Source of the DNA: Methylobacterium crusticola
GTDB taxonomy: Bacteria; Pseudomonadota; Alphaproteobacteria; Rhizobiales; Beijerinckiaceae
NCBI RefSeq assembly: GCF_003574465.1
Contig: NZ_QOWC01000013.1
Span: 1-64,000 of the forward strand
Length of the DNA: 64,000 bases
Reading direction: 5' to 3'
The position numbers and the translations under genes are program-made. Numbering within the stretch: the first letter of the stretch is position 1; every line of letters begins with the position of its first letter. Shown here piece by piece: positions 51,212 to 60,120 of the stretch. A model generated the notes under the pieces. That model worked only from the letters and a program-made list of their open reading frames with translations, did no database searches and was not told the origin of the DNA.

Positions 51212-51991
51212 GTGCATCTCGACCTCACCGGCAAGACCGCCCTCGTCACCGGCGCCTCGAAGGGCATCGGCCTCGCCATCGCGCAGGTGCTGGCGGCCGA
51301 GGGCTGCCACCTGCACCTCGCGGCCCGCAACGGCGAGGCGATGGAGCAGGCGCGGACCCGGCTCGAGGCCGAGCACGGCGTCCGGGTCGCGGTCCACGCC
51401 CTCGACCTCTCGCGCACGGACGCGATGGAGCGGCTCGCCCGCGACGTCGGCGACGTCGACATCCTGATCAACAACGCCGGCGACATCCCGGCCGGCTCGA
51501 TCGAGATCCTCGACGAGGAGGCTTGGCGGCGCGGCTTCGACCTCAAGGTGTTCGGCTACATCACGCTCGCGCGCCTGTACTATCCGCGCCTGAAGGGCCG
51601 CGGCGGCGTGATCCTCAACGTGATCGGCAACTCGGGCGAGAACTGGGACGCGAGCTACATCGCGGGCAGCACCGGCAACGCCGCGCTGATGTCCTTCACC
51701 AAGGCGCTCGGCGGCCGCAGCCTCGACCACGGCGTGCGGGTCGTCGCCGTCAACCCGGGCCCGGTCGCCACGGACCGCATGCTCAAGATCATGAAGCGCA
51801 AGGCCATCGACATGCTGGGCGACGAGGCGCGCTGGGAGGAGCTGTTCGACAAGTACCCGGGCAAGCGCCCGGCGACCTCCGAGGAGGTGGCCGACCTCTG
51901 CGCCTTCCTGGCCTCGCCCCGGGCCGGCTACATCACCGGCACCGTCGTGACGATCGACGGCGGCATCGCCGCCCGCGGCTCGGTGATCTGA
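51212..51991 (+). CDS. SDR-family protein with a degenerate active site
   Basis: The 259-residue protein keeps the SDR cofactor site (LVTGASKGIGLAIA, LINNAG, VNPGPVATD) but lacks the YxxxK catalytic pair. After Tyr149 the sequence is IAGSTGN, with Ser153 at the usual Lys position and Asn156 nearby; the Ser at 141 remains. The C-terminal YITGTVVTIDGG closes the fold. It may be a variant with a different proton relay or a non-catalytic member. AGGAG precedes GTG 51212. First gene of a five-gene rightward operon. Confidence 0.87.
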   Translation: MHLDLTGKTALVTGASKGIGLAIAQVLAAEGCHLHLAARNGEAMEQARTRLEAEHGVRVAVHALDLSRTDAMERLARDVGDVDILINNAGDIPAGSIEILDEEAWRRGFDLKVFGYITLARLYYPRLKGRGGVILNVIGNSGENWDASYIAGSTGNAALMSFTKALGGRSLDHGVRVVAVNPGPVATDRMLKIMKRKAIDMLGDEARWEELFDKYPGKRPATSEEVADLCAFLASPRAGYITGTVVTIDGGIAARGSVI

Positions 51992-51999
51992 GGCGCGGC

Positions 52000-53145
52000 A
52001 TGGCTTCCGCCGCATCCCCCGCCCTGATCCGCAACCGCTACTTCGACGACCTCGCGGCGACGCCGGGGCTGTACTGGCTCGGCCAGAACACCAACCACAT
52101 CGAGAGCCACCCGGCCGTCCGGGAGGCGATGATCCGGGCGATCGAGGACGGCGCGTTCAACGCCTACGCGCCGCCCCTCGGCGTCGAGGCGCTGCGGGCC
52201 GCCATCGTGGCCGACCTCGGCACGCCGGGGGCCGAGGCCGTGGTCACGGAGGGCGGCGTCAGCGCCCTCGCGCTCGTCTGCCGCGCCCGCTGCCGGCCCG
52301 GCACCACCTTCGTCACCACCGACCCGACCTGGAAGTGGCCCTGCCAGTTCGCGCGCCAGCAGGGCGCCGAGGTGATCGAGATCCCGATCTACGACCCGGC
52401 CTGCGGCTACCGCCTGACCGCGGAGGCCCTGCGGGCCCACGTCGACGAGCGCACCGCCATCATCTACCTCGTCGACCCCAACAACCCCCTCGGCATCCGC
52501 TACACCCGGGACGAGATCGAGAGCTTCGCGGCCATCGCCCGAGGGTGCGGCGCGCTCCTCGTCCACGACTGCACCTACCGGGACTTCGCCGAGGGCCACG
52601 TGCCGGCGCTGCAGGTCGCGCCCGAGGGGGCGGTCGTGTCCGTGAGCTTCTCGAAGTGGCTCGGGCTCGCGGGCCTCAGGATCGGCGCCCTCGTGACCCC
52701 GGCCGGCCTCCTCGACGAGATGACGAGCCGCACCACGAGCGTGCTCGGCGCCAGCGTGGTGGCCCAGGCCGCCGCCCGGGCCGGGCTCTCCGTCAAGGGC
52801 GAGTGGATGGCGCGGGTGCGGGCGGTCGACGGGGCCAACAAGGCGATGATCCAGGAGGCGGCGGCCGGCGTCGAGGGCCTCGCCCTGCCGGTCCTGCCCT
52901 CTCACGGCAACTTCCTGGTGCTCGAGACGATCGGGGCCGGCATCCGGCCCGAGGCGCTCGTCGAGTGCTACCGCCGGCGCGGGATCATGATCCGCCAGGG
53001 CACCTACCACACCGCGCGCTTCGGCGACCGCTTCGTGAAGGTGAGCACCTCGGTGCCGGGCCCCTGGGTCGAGGCGTTCTGCGAACTCCTGCCGGCGCTC
53101 GTGGCCGAGGCCCGCACCCTCAACGACGTGCCGGCGCAATTCTGA
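52000..53145 (+). CDS. Class I/II pyridoxal-phosphate aminotransferase
   Basis: The 381-residue fold-type I enzyme has VDPNNPLGIRYTRDEI, the PLP-pyridine Asp190 in LLVHDCTYRD, and the Schiff-base Lys219 in VSVSFSKWLGLAGLRIG. A conserved Arg in the C-terminal part (RFGDRFVKVSTS) fits substrate carboxylate binding. It is likely an aminotransferase for an amino acid or keto acid intermediate. GAGG is seven bases before the ATG, eight bases after the SDR stop. Confidence 0.9.
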   Translation: MASAASPALIRNRYFDDLAATPGLYWLGQNTNHIESHPAVREAMIRAIEDGAFNAYAPPLGVEALRAAIVADLGTPGAEAVVTEGGVSALALVCRARCRPGTTFVTTDPTWKWPCQFARQQGAEVIEIPIYDPACGYRLTAEALRAHVDERTAIIYLVDPNNPLGIRYTRDEIESFAAIARGCGALLVHDCTYRDFAEGHVPALQVAPEGAVVSVSFSKWLGLAGLRIGALVTPAGLLDEMTSRTTSVLGASVVAQAAARAGLSVKGEWMARVRAVDGANKAMIQEAAAGVEGLALPVLPSHGNFLVLETIGAGIRPEALVECYRRRGIMIRQGTYHTARFGDRFVKVSTSVPGPWVEAFCELLPALVAEARTLNDVPAQF

Positions 53146-53159
53146 GACGGAGGAGGCCC

Positions 53160-54038
53160 ATGGCGATCAGGACCGACGACGGCGTGACCCTGCACGTGGA
53201 GGAGGCCGGGGAGGGCACCCCGATCCTGTTCATCCACGAGTTCGGCGGCAACCACCTCGCCTGGGAGCCGCAGCTGCGCCACTTCAGCCGGCGCCACCGC
53301 TGCGTCACCTACGCGGCCCGGGGCTATCCCCCGTCCGACGTGCCGGATTCCCTCGAGGCCTACGGCCAGGCCCGGGCGGCCGCCGACGCCGTCGCGGTGC
53401 TGGACGGGCTCGGGATCGAGAAGGCCCACATCGTCGGGCTCTCGATGGGCGGCTTCTGCACCGTGCACGTGGGCCTGCGCACGCCGGAGCGGGCGCTGTC
53501 GCTCACGGTGGCGGGCGCGGGCTACGGCTGCGAGAAGGCGTTCGAGGCGTATTTCCGCGGCGTCTCCCTGGAGGTCGCCGACCAGTTCGAGCGCCAGGGC
53601 GCGCGGGAGTTCGCGAAGGTCTACGCCCTCGGCGCCAGCCGGGTGCAGTTCCAGAACAAGGACCCGCGCGGCTGGCAGGACTTCGCGGACCGGCTCGCGA
53701 CGCATTCGGACCGGGGCGCCGCCCTGACCATGCGGGGCGTCCAGGCAAGGCGGCCCTCGTTCTACGACCTCGAGGAGGAGCTCGCCCGCATGGCGGTGCC
53801 GACCCTCGTGGTGGTGGGCGACGAGGACGACCACTGCCTCCAGCCCGGCCTGTTCCTGAAGCGGACCATCCCGGCCTGCGGCCTCTCGGTGTTCCCCAAG
53901 ACCGGCCACACGCTGAACCTCGAGGAGCCGGACGCCTTCAACGCGCTCCTCGCCGGCTTCATCGCGCAGGTCGAGGCCGGGCGCTGGCTGCCCCGGGACC
54001 CGCGGGCCCTGCCGGGCCAGATCATGCGCACCCGCTAG
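53160..54038 (+). CDS. Alpha/beta hydrolase
   Basis: The 292-residue protein has the fold from GTPILFIHEFGGNHLAW (oxyanion region) through the nucleophile elbow GLSMGG (Ser95), an acidic residue in VVVGDEDDHC and His in KTGHTLNLEE. It hydrolyses an ester, lactone, enol or C-C bond. Position between aminotransferase and amidohydrolase genes suggests a ring-opening or deacylating step. GGAGGAGG precedes the ATG. Confidence 0.9.
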   Translation: MAIRTDDGVTLHVEEAGEGTPILFIHEFGGNHLAWEPQLRHFSRRHRCVTYAARGYPPSDVPDSLEAYGQARAAADAVAVLDGLGIEKAHIVGLSMGGFCTVHVGLRTPERALSLTVAGAGYGCEKAFEAYFRGVSLEVADQFERQGAREFAKVYALGASRVQFQNKDPRGWQDFADRLATHSDRGAALTMRGVQARRPSFYDLEEELARMAVPTLVVVGDEDDHCLQPGLFLKRTIPACGLSVFPKTGHTLNLEEPDAFNALLAGFIAQVEAGRWLPRDPRALPGQIMRTR

Positions 54039-54048
54039 GACCAGCGCC

Positions 54049-55305
54049 TTGACCGCCGCCCTGATCGACCCCGACCGGCTCTGGCGGCGCCTGATGGCGC
54101 TCGCCGAGATCGGCGCCACGCCGGCGGGCGGCGTCGACCGCCAGGCCCTGAGCGAGGGCGAGATCGCGGCCCTCGCCCGGATCGTCGCCTGGGCGCGGGA
54201 GGCGGGCCTCGCGCCCGCCCTCGACGCCGCCGGCAACCTCTTCCTGACCCGGCCCGGCCGGGACCCGGCGGCGGCACCGATCCTCCTCGGCAGCCACATC
54301 GACACCCAGCCGACCGGCGGGCGCTTCGACGGGGCGGCCGGGGTGCTCGCGGCCCTGGAGGCGGTGGCGTCGTTCGACGGGCTTCCCCCCGGCGACCTCG
54401 CGGTGGTCGCCTGGATGAACGAGGAGGGCAGCCGCTTCGCGCCCGGCATGATGGGCTCGGAGGCCTTCGCGGGTCTGCGCGACCTCGCCGCCATCCGCGC
54501 CGTGCGGGACGCGGGAGGGATCTCCGTCGGCCACGCCCTCGACCGCCTGCACGCCGCCTTCCCGGACCTGCCCCGGCGCCCCCTTGGCACCCCGGTGGCG
54601 GCCTACCTGGAGCTGCACATCGAGCAGGGGCCGGTGCTTGAGGCCGCCGGCCGGGTGATCGGGATCGTCACCGGGATCCAGGGCAAGAAGACCTTCCGGG
54701 TCCGCCTCGAGGGCCGGGAGGGCCACGCCGGCACCCTGCCGATGGACCGGCGCCGCGACGCCGTCGCGGCCTTCGCGCGCCTCGCGGGCGCCCTCCACGC
54801 CGAGGTCGGCGGGCTCGACCCGGACGTCCGCTTCACGATCGGGCGGGTCGCGGTGGCGCCGAACGCGCCCTCGGTCGTGCCGGCGGAGGTCACCTTCAGC
54901 ATCGACCTGCGCCACCCCGACAACGCCGTGCTCGAGGCGGCCGGCCGGCGGATCGCCGCCCTGTGCGCGGGCCACGCGGCCCCCTGCGGGGTGAGCCTGA
55001 CGCCCCTCGTCGACGCGGCCTCGAACACCTTCGACCCGCGGCTGCGGGCGCTGATCGCCCGCGCGGCCGCGGCGCACGGGCATCCGGCGATGCCGGTCCT
55101 GTCGGCCGCCGGGCACGACGCCCGCAACCTCTCACGGGTCTGCCCGAGCGCGATGATCTTCATCCCCTGCCGCGACGGCGCGAGCCACGTCGAGACCGAG
55201 TGGGCCGAGCCCGCCCACGTGGCGGCCGGGGCCGGCGTGCTGGCGCAGGTCCTGCACGACCTCGCGGCCGCACCCGATCTTCTCGCAACCCCGGAGCCCC
55301 GATGA
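54049..55305 (+). CDS. Zn-dependent amidohydrolase (N-carbamoyl amino acid / allantoate type)
   Basis: The 418-residue M20-family protein has GSHIDTQPTGGRFDGAAGVL with the first metal ligands, WMNEEGSRFAPGMMGSEAF, ELHIEQGPVLEAAG, GREGHAGTLPMDRRRDA, and SAAGHDARNLSRVCPSAMIFIPC. This is the AmaB/HyuC/allantoate amidohydrolase pattern, which splits N-carbamoyl or ureido bonds. The TTG at 54049 is the likely start (AGGA upstream). Its stop overlaps the cupin start. Confidence 0.92.
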   Translation: MTAALIDPDRLWRRLMALAEIGATPAGGVDRQALSEGEIAALARIVAWAREAGLAPALDAAGNLFLTRPGRDPAAAPILLGSHIDTQPTGGRFDGAAGVLAALEAVASFDGLPPGDLAVVAWMNEEGSRFAPGMMGSEAFAGLRDLAAIRAVRDAGGISVGHALDRLHAAFPDLPRRPLGTPVAAYLELHIEQGPVLEAAGRVIGIVTGIQGKKTFRVRLEGREGHAGTLPMDRRRDAVAAFARLAGALHAEVGGLDPDVRFTIGRVAVAPNAPSVVPAEVTFSIDLRHPDNAVLEAAGRRIAALCAGHAAPCGVSLTPLVDAASNTFDPRLRALIARAAAAHGHPAMPVLSAAGHDARNLSRVCPSAMIFIPCRDGASHVETEWAEPAHVAAGAGVLAQVLHDLAAAPDLLATPEPR

Positions 55306-56261
55306 GCGCCGATCCCGCCCCGATCGACAGCCCCGATCCCGTCGACATGGCGGACCTGCCGGTGCAGCTCCCGTCCGGGCCCGCCGATGCGGCGGCGGCC
55401 CGCGCCCGCTTCTTCAATTCCGGCAACGCCTTCAACATCAAGCTGCCGGCGGTGCCGCCCCACACCTTCGCGCGGGAGAGCGGGCGGGCGCGGGACGCGG
55501 CGGCGCCGACGGGCTTCACGGCCTGCGACCTGTCGGAGGCGCTCGCCTGCCCGTTTCCCGCCACCACGCCCCTGATGCTCGCCCGCTACGCCGCCATCGC
55601 GCCCGGCGAGACCCTCGCCGCCGACTTCGCGGCCACGGGCTCGATCTGGTACGTCATCGCCGGCACCGGCACGACGCGGGCCGGCCCCGAGACGCTGCGC
55701 TGGGGGGCGGGCGACGTCCTGCTGCTGCCGGGCGGCCCCGCCAGCCACCGGGCGGAGGGCGGGCGGGCCGTGCTCTGGAGCGTCACGAACGAGCCGCAGC
55801 TCGCCCTCGACGGCGCGCTCCCGCCCCGCGTGCCCGTCGCCCCGGTGCACTACCCGGCCGCCGAGATCGGCCGCCAGATGGCCCTCCTGGCGGGCACCCG
55901 GGCGAACGCGCAGACGTCCGGCCACGCCCTGATCTTCTCCTCGGAGACGCTCGAGGCCGGCCGCAACATCCTGCCGACCCTGACGCTGTCGCTGAACACG
56001 CTGCCGCCGCGCTCCCACCAGCGGGCCCACCGCCACAACTCCGCCGCGGTGACGCTCGTCCTCGAGGGGGAGGGCTGCCACTCCGCCATCGACGGGCTGC
56101 GCTGCGACTGGGCGCCGTTCGCCACCATGGTGACGCCCCCGGGCTCGCGCCACTCGCACCACAATCCCGGCCCGTCGCGGGCCCGGTTCCTGATCGTGCA
56201 GGACGGCGGGCTGCACTATCACGCCCGCACCATGGGGTTCGAGTTCCTGGAGCGGGCCTGA
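55302..56261 (+). CDS. Bicupin protein (gentisate dioxygenase-like)
   Basis: The 319-residue protein has two cupin domains. The first (about 100-175) reads IWYVIAGTGTTRAGPETLRWGAGDVLLLPGG; the second (about 220-310) has SHQRAHRHNSAAVTLVLEGEGCHSAIDG with a metal-binding-like HxH and SRHSHHNPG. The layout is that of gentisate/1-hydroxy-2-naphthoate-type dioxygenases, Fe(II) ring-cleaving enzymes. Whether the first cupin keeps metal ligands is doubtful. ATGA overlap with the amidohydrolase gene. Confidence 0.85.
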   Translation: MSADPAPIDSPDPVDMADLPVQLPSGPADAAAARARFFNSGNAFNIKLPAVPPHTFARESGRARDAAAPTGFTACDLSEALACPFPATTPLMLARYAAIAPGETLAADFAATGSIWYVIAGTGTTRAGPETLRWGAGDVLLLPGGPASHRAEGGRAVLWSVTNEPQLALDGALPPRVPVAPVHYPAAEIGRQMALLAGTRANAQTSGHALIFSSETLEAGRNILPTLTLSLNTLPPRSHQRAHRHNSAAVTLVLEGEGCHSAIDGLRCDWAPFATMVTPPGSRHSHHNPGPSRARFLIVQDGGLHYHARTMGFEFLERA

Positions 56262-56276
56262 CGAACCCGGCAGCCG

Positions 56277-56301
56277 CCGGGGCGGCGCGCTCCCGCCCCG
56301 G
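56277..56301. terminator. Bidirectional stem-loop terminator
   Basis: Nine-base arms CCGGGGCGG (56277-56285) and CCGCCCCGG (56293-56301) with a 7-base loop lie between the convergent cupin and PRISE-type genes. Free energy should be high, but there is no T tract. Confidence 0.6.
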
Positions 56302-56330
56302 GCGCGGGCTCCTGCCGCCCGGCCGAGCCG

Positions 56331-57377
56331 TCAGGGGATGATCCTGGCGGCGCGCAAGGCCGCCATCTGGCGCAGGATCATCTCCTCGTCGTCGACGATC
56401 GCGTGGAAGCCGAGGCGGCGGATCTTGGTGGTCTCGACCAGGCTGTCGTAGTCGGCGTGCCACTGGAAGTCGCCGAACGCCCACGAGACGAGGTCGGGGT
56501 AGGCGAGGGGCTTGAGGCCGTGGGCCGCGATCATCCGGGCCCAGAGCGGTCCCTTGTCGGCCATCACCTCGGCGAGGCGCAGGGTCTGCACCGGGCCGCA
56601 GGCGAGGCCGAACCAGTCGGCGATGCGGGGCCAGAGGTGCTCCCAGCGGAAGAGGCCGCCGTTGGTGACGTTGAGGATCTCGCCCGCGCAGGCCGGCTCG
56701 GTGGCGGCGAAGAGCGCGGCCTCCCCCAGGAGGTCGGTGTCCACCGCCTGCTGGATCGCCCGGTAGCCGCCCGGGGTGCCGGGAAAGCGCAAGGGGAGGC
56801 CGAGCTCCCGCGAGATCGACGCGTAGACGCCGATCACCGCCGTCATGCTCATCGGGCTGCCCGCCGCGTAGCCGTAGACGGTGCGCGGCCGCAGCGCCGA
56901 CCAGGTCCAGCCCGCCGCCCGGCTCGCCGCCCGCAGGAAGTCCTCCTGGTCGTAGTAGAAGTTCGGCGGCATGTGCCGCGGGTCGGTCTCCCGCGCCGGG
57001 GTCTTGAACGGCCCGAGATGGGTGCCGTAGGCCTTGGTGCCCTGCATCAGGCCGACATGGGCCAGCCCCGGGCTCGCCCGCTCGACCGCCCGCACCACGG
57101 TCTCGAGCATCGCGAGGTTGGGGGCCACCTCCTCGGCCGGGGTCGCGCGCGCCGCGTAGGCCGCGAAGAACACGTGGGTGACGTCGGTAAGGCCGGCGAG
57201 CTTCGCCCCCGCGTCGACCGGGTCGAGGAGGTCGACCGGGACGAAGCGGGCCGGTCCCGGCTCCGGCGGGGCGCGGCGCGAGAGCGCGGTCACCCGCCAG
57301 CCCGGACGGCCCGCGATGTGGCGGACGAGGCCCTGCCCGACGACGCCGAGGCCGCCGACGACGAGCGCGTGCGGCAT
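56331..57377 (-). CDS. NAD(P)-dependent reductase of the PRISE / progesterone 5-beta-reductase-like SDR group
   Basis: The 348-residue protein has ALVVGGLGVVGQGLVRHIA, the VGLMQGTKAYGTHLG segment, and NFYYDQEDFL, the hallmark motif of PRISE enzymes that reduce enones. RPRTVYGYAAGSPM follows. Relatives act on iridoids, steroids and small enones. Immediately downstream (1 base) of the lactonase gene in the AtuA-like operon, it may reduce an alpha,beta-unsaturated terpenoid-like intermediate; this is inference. Confidence 0.87.
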   Translation of the reverse strand: MPHALVVGGLGVVGQGLVRHIAGRPGWRVTALSRRAPPEPGPARFVPVDLLDPVDAGAKLAGLTDVTHVFFAAYAARATPAEEVAPNLAMLETVVRAVERASPGLAHVGLMQGTKAYGTHLGPFKTPARETDPRHMPPNFYYDQEDFLRAASRAAGWTWSALRPRTVYGYAAGSPMSMTAVIGVYASISRELGLPLRFPGTPGGYRAIQQAVDTDLLGEAALFAATEPACAGEILNVTNGGLFRWEHLWPRIADWFGLACGPVQTLRLAEVMADKGPLWARMIAAHGLKPLAYPDLVSWAFGDFQWHADYDSLVETTKIRRLGFHAIVDDEEMILRQMAALRAARIIP

Positions 57378-57378
57378 C

Positions 57379-58326
57379 CTACTGGCGCGCGCTGAGATGG
57401 TGCAGGGGCAGGCCCGGCCGCTCCCACGGCATCGTGGCGAGGCGGCCGGTGGAGGAGAGCGTGACGTAGGCGGTGCGCAGGTCCGGCCCGCCGAAGCAGA
57501 TGTTGGTGGGCCAGCGCTCCGGCATTGGCACGTGCCGGATGGCGGCGCCGTCGGGCGACACGATCGTGATGCTGCCGCTCACGAGGGTCGCGACGCAGAC
57601 GTTGCCGTCCGCATCGAGCGCCAGCGAGTCGAACCGGTGGTAGCCCGCGAGCCCGGCCACGAGGCGGCCGCCGTGGGGCGACGGGAAGGGCTCCGGGCGG
57701 ATCTCCCCGGGCCCCGCCAGGGCGAAGGCCCAGAGGCGGGCCGTCTCGGTCTCGGCGACGTAGAGCGTGCGCCCGTCGGGCGACAGGCCGACGCCGTTGG
57801 GCGTCAGGATCGGGAACACCACCTCGCGGATCAGGCTGCCGTCGGCCCGGGCGTAGTGCACGGCGCCCCGGTCCTGCTCCCGGGCCCTGACCTTGCCGAG
57901 GTCGGTGAAGTAGAACCCGCCCTCGCCGTCGAACACGATGTCGTTGGGGCCCTTGAGCGGCCCGTTCGTGCTCTCGGTGTAGAGGACCTCGACGGCGCCG
58001 GTGGCGAGGTCGACGCGCTCGATGCGCCCGCCCGAGTAGTCGTCGGCCTGCCCGATCGGGCGGTAGCCGCTCGGGTCGCCGGGCGGCGTCCAGCGGAAGC
58101 CGCCGTTGTTGCAGAGGTAGCAGCGGCCGTCCGGGCCGATCGCGGCGCCGTTCGGGCCCCCGCCGGGCGCGGCCACGACCGTCTTCGCGCCGTCCGGCGC
58201 GATCCGCGTGAGGGTGCCGCGGCCGATCTCGACCACCAGCACGGACCCGTCCGGGAGCGCCACGGGCCCCTCCGGGAACAGGAGCCCGGAGGCGATCTCG
58301 CGCAGGGATTCGGGAACGGACCTCAT
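57379..58326 (-). CDS. SMP-30/gluconolactonase-family protein
   Basis: The 315-residue six-bladed beta-propeller reads FPEGPVALPDGSVLVVEIGRGTLTRI, GGGPNGAAIGPDGRCYLCNN, KGPNDIVFDGEGGFYFTDLG, LTPNGVGLSPDGRTLYVAET and DSLALDADGNVCVAT; the Glu, Asn and Asp residues in these blades bind the catalytic metal. Members hydrolyse lactones. The ATG overlaps the stop of the AtuA C-terminal-domain gene (ATGA). Confidence 0.92.
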   Translation of the reverse strand: MRSVPESLREIASGLLFPEGPVALPDGSVLVVEIGRGTLTRIAPDGAKTVVAAPGGGPNGAAIGPDGRCYLCNNGGFRWTPPGDPSGYRPIGQADDYSGGRIERVDLATGAVEVLYTESTNGPLKGPNDIVFDGEGGFYFTDLGKVRAREQDRGAVHYARADGSLIREVVFPILTPNGVGLSPDGRTLYVAETETARLWAFALAGPGEIRPEPFPSPHGGRLVAGLAGYHRFDSLALDADGNVCVATLVSGSITIVSPDGAAIRHVPMPERWPTNICFGGPDLRTAYVTLSSTGRLATMPWERPGLPLHHLSARQ

Positions 58327-58694
58327 GCGGGGCTCCCCTCGGGCGCCGGGCGGTAGTTGCGCAGCGCGTTGGCGAGGCGGTCGGGGATCTCGAGCTCGAA
58401 GGCCAGCAGGGCGGCCGAGAGCGCCTTGCCGTAATTGTCGAGGCAGAGCGAGCGCGAGACGCCGCCGCCGAGCGCGCCCTGCGCCACGAAGTTCAGGACC
58501 CCGAGATGGTCGACGGCGTAGCGCGCCACGGGACCGGTCACGATCCCGGCGTAGAAGGTCGCGAAGGACTCCGCCGTGAGCTGGTCCTTCAGGTAGGGGT
58601 AGAGCTCCGCCTCGTAGGCGACGACCGTGACGTTCGAGGTGTTCCCCTTGTCCCCGGAGCGGACGTGGGCGACGTGCTGGAGGGGCAGGCGCAT
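58323..58694 (-). CDS. AtuA C-terminal (ferredoxin-fold-like) domain protein
   Basis: The 123-residue protein begins RLPLQHVAHVRSGDKGNTSNVTVVAY, the signature of the small domain found at the C-terminus of many AtuA proteins, and continues LNFVAQGALGGGVSRSL. Here it is a separate gene 4 bases after the larger AtuA subunit, so the two probably form one complex. Biochemical role unknown; genetic work in terpene-degrading bacteria links AtuA to acyclic terpene use. Confidence 0.88.
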   Translation of the reverse strand: MRLPLQHVAHVRSGDKGNTSNVTVVAYEAELYPYLKDQLTAESFATFYAGIVTGPVARYAVDHLGVLNFVAQGALGGGVSRSLCLDNYGKALSAALLAFELEIPDRLANALRNYRPAPEGSPA

Positions 58695-58698
58695 CGCA

Positions 58699-60063
58699 TC
58701 AGACCTCGTACACGGTGAGGACCGGGCGCACCGCCTCCCGCGGCACCAGGGAGGACCAGACGCCGATGATCTCCCGGGTGCGGTCCTGGTGGGGCACGCG
58801 CTTCCCCGTCATGCCGACGCCCGAGACCGCCATGCCGTCGACCTCGCGGCCGACCTTCAGGGCCTCCTCGCGCGTCCGGGTGCGCGCCGCGACCCGCACC
58901 GCGATCTCGTAGGGCTCGGGCCCGCCGGCCGCCACCCCCGGCGACAGCCCGCCGTGGATGGCGTTGAGGCCGACGAAGTCGATGCGGACCTCCTCGGCGT
59001 CGAGCCCGACGATGCGGAAGCGCTCCTCCAGGATCCGCCTGGCGAGCTCGGCCCGCCGCAGGGCGCCGGGGCCGGCGTAGAAGAACATGTCCTCGCCGAT
59101 GTGCCCCTCCTGGCAGGCGATCGAGACCTTGAGGGTCGGGGTGCGGGGCTTGCCCGAGATGCCGCTGACCCGCACCCGGTCGCGGCCGACCTCCTCGAGC
59201 TCGGTCGTGGTGAAGTCCACGACGACGTCGGGCGTGATGTAGTGGCCCGGGTCGTGCACCTCGTAGAAGAGCTGCTCCTTCAGGGTGCGCACCGTGACGG
59301 CGCCGCCGCTGCGCGCGACTTTGGTGATCACGGCGCTGCCGTCGCTCTCGACCTCGGCGATCGGGAAGGCGAGGTCCCAGGGCTCGGGCACGTCCTTGAA
59401 GCCCGGGTCGCAGAAGTAGCCGCCGGTGACCTGCGCGCCGCATTCGAGCACGTGGCCGATGCCGTTGCCGGGCCCGAGGCGGTGGTGGTCGAGGGGGTCC
59501 CAGCCGAACGCGTGCATCATCGGCGCCATGAACAGGGAGGGGTCGGCGACCCGGCCGGTGATCACCACCATGGCGCCGTCCCGGAGCGCCTGCACGATCG
59601 GCTCGGCGCCCATGTAGGCCTCCGCCGACACGAGGCTGCCGGCGAGCGCCGCGCAGGGGCGCCCGTCCTCCAGGAGGGGGCCGGCGATGTCGAGCACGCG
59701 ATCGGTGATCAGGCTGCCGGAGACCGCCGCCACCTTGGTGCCCCGGGGCGCGCCGCACTCGCGCAGCCAGTGCACCACCCGCTCGGCCGCGCCCTCCGGG
59801 TTGATCCAGCCCTGGTTCGAGATGATCCGCGTGCCCCGGCGCAGGCAGCCGGGCAGCACCCGCTGCATGCGGTCGTCGAGGTAGGTGTCGTAGCCCGGGA
59901 AGCTCGGGTCGCGGCGCTTGCGGACCTGGGCCGCCGAGATCGTCGCCTCCGCCATGGTCTCGAAGCAGAGGTAGTCGAGGTCGCCCTCCTCGGCGTTGAG
60001 GCGGGCGGGCTCCAGGCGGTCGCCCCACCAGGCCGAGCCGGAGCCGATGCGCAGTCCCGTCAT
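58699..60063 (-). CDS. AtuA-like acyclic terpene utilisation protein (DUF1446)
   Basis: The 454-residue protein starts LRIGSGSAWWGDRLEPARLNAEEGDLDYLCFETMAEATI, the DUF1446/AtuA N-terminus, and continues AAVSGSLITDRVL, ITGRVADPSLFMAPM, ECGAQVTGGYFCDPGF and SGISGKPRTPTLKVSIACQEG. GGAGG is five bases before the ATG at 60063. It heads a four-gene leftward operon (AtuA, AtuA C-domain, lactonase, PRISE). Function of the family remains unclear despite the terpene link. Confidence 0.9.
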   Translation of the reverse strand: MTGLRIGSGSAWWGDRLEPARLNAEEGDLDYLCFETMAEATISAAQVRKRRDPSFPGYDTYLDDRMQRVLPGCLRRGTRIISNQGWINPEGAAERVVHWLRECGAPRGTKVAAVSGSLITDRVLDIAGPLLEDGRPCAALAGSLVSAEAYMGAEPIVQALRDGAMVVITGRVADPSLFMAPMMHAFGWDPLDHHRLGPGNGIGHVLECGAQVTGGYFCDPGFKDVPEPWDLAFPIAEVESDGSAVITKVARSGGAVTVRTLKEQLFYEVHDPGHYITPDVVVDFTTTELEEVGRDRVRVSGISGKPRTPTLKVSIACQEGHIGEDMFFYAGPGALRRAELARRILEERFRIVGLDAEEVRIDFVGLNAIHGGLSPGVAAGGPEPYEIAVRVAARTRTREEALKVGREVDGMAVSGVGMTGKRVPHQDRTREIIGVWSSLVPREAVRPVLTVYEV

Positions 60064-60120
60064 GTCTCCTCCCGGGATCATGCCGCCGACGTTCGTTCCG
60101 TCAGGCAGAACATAGATCCG

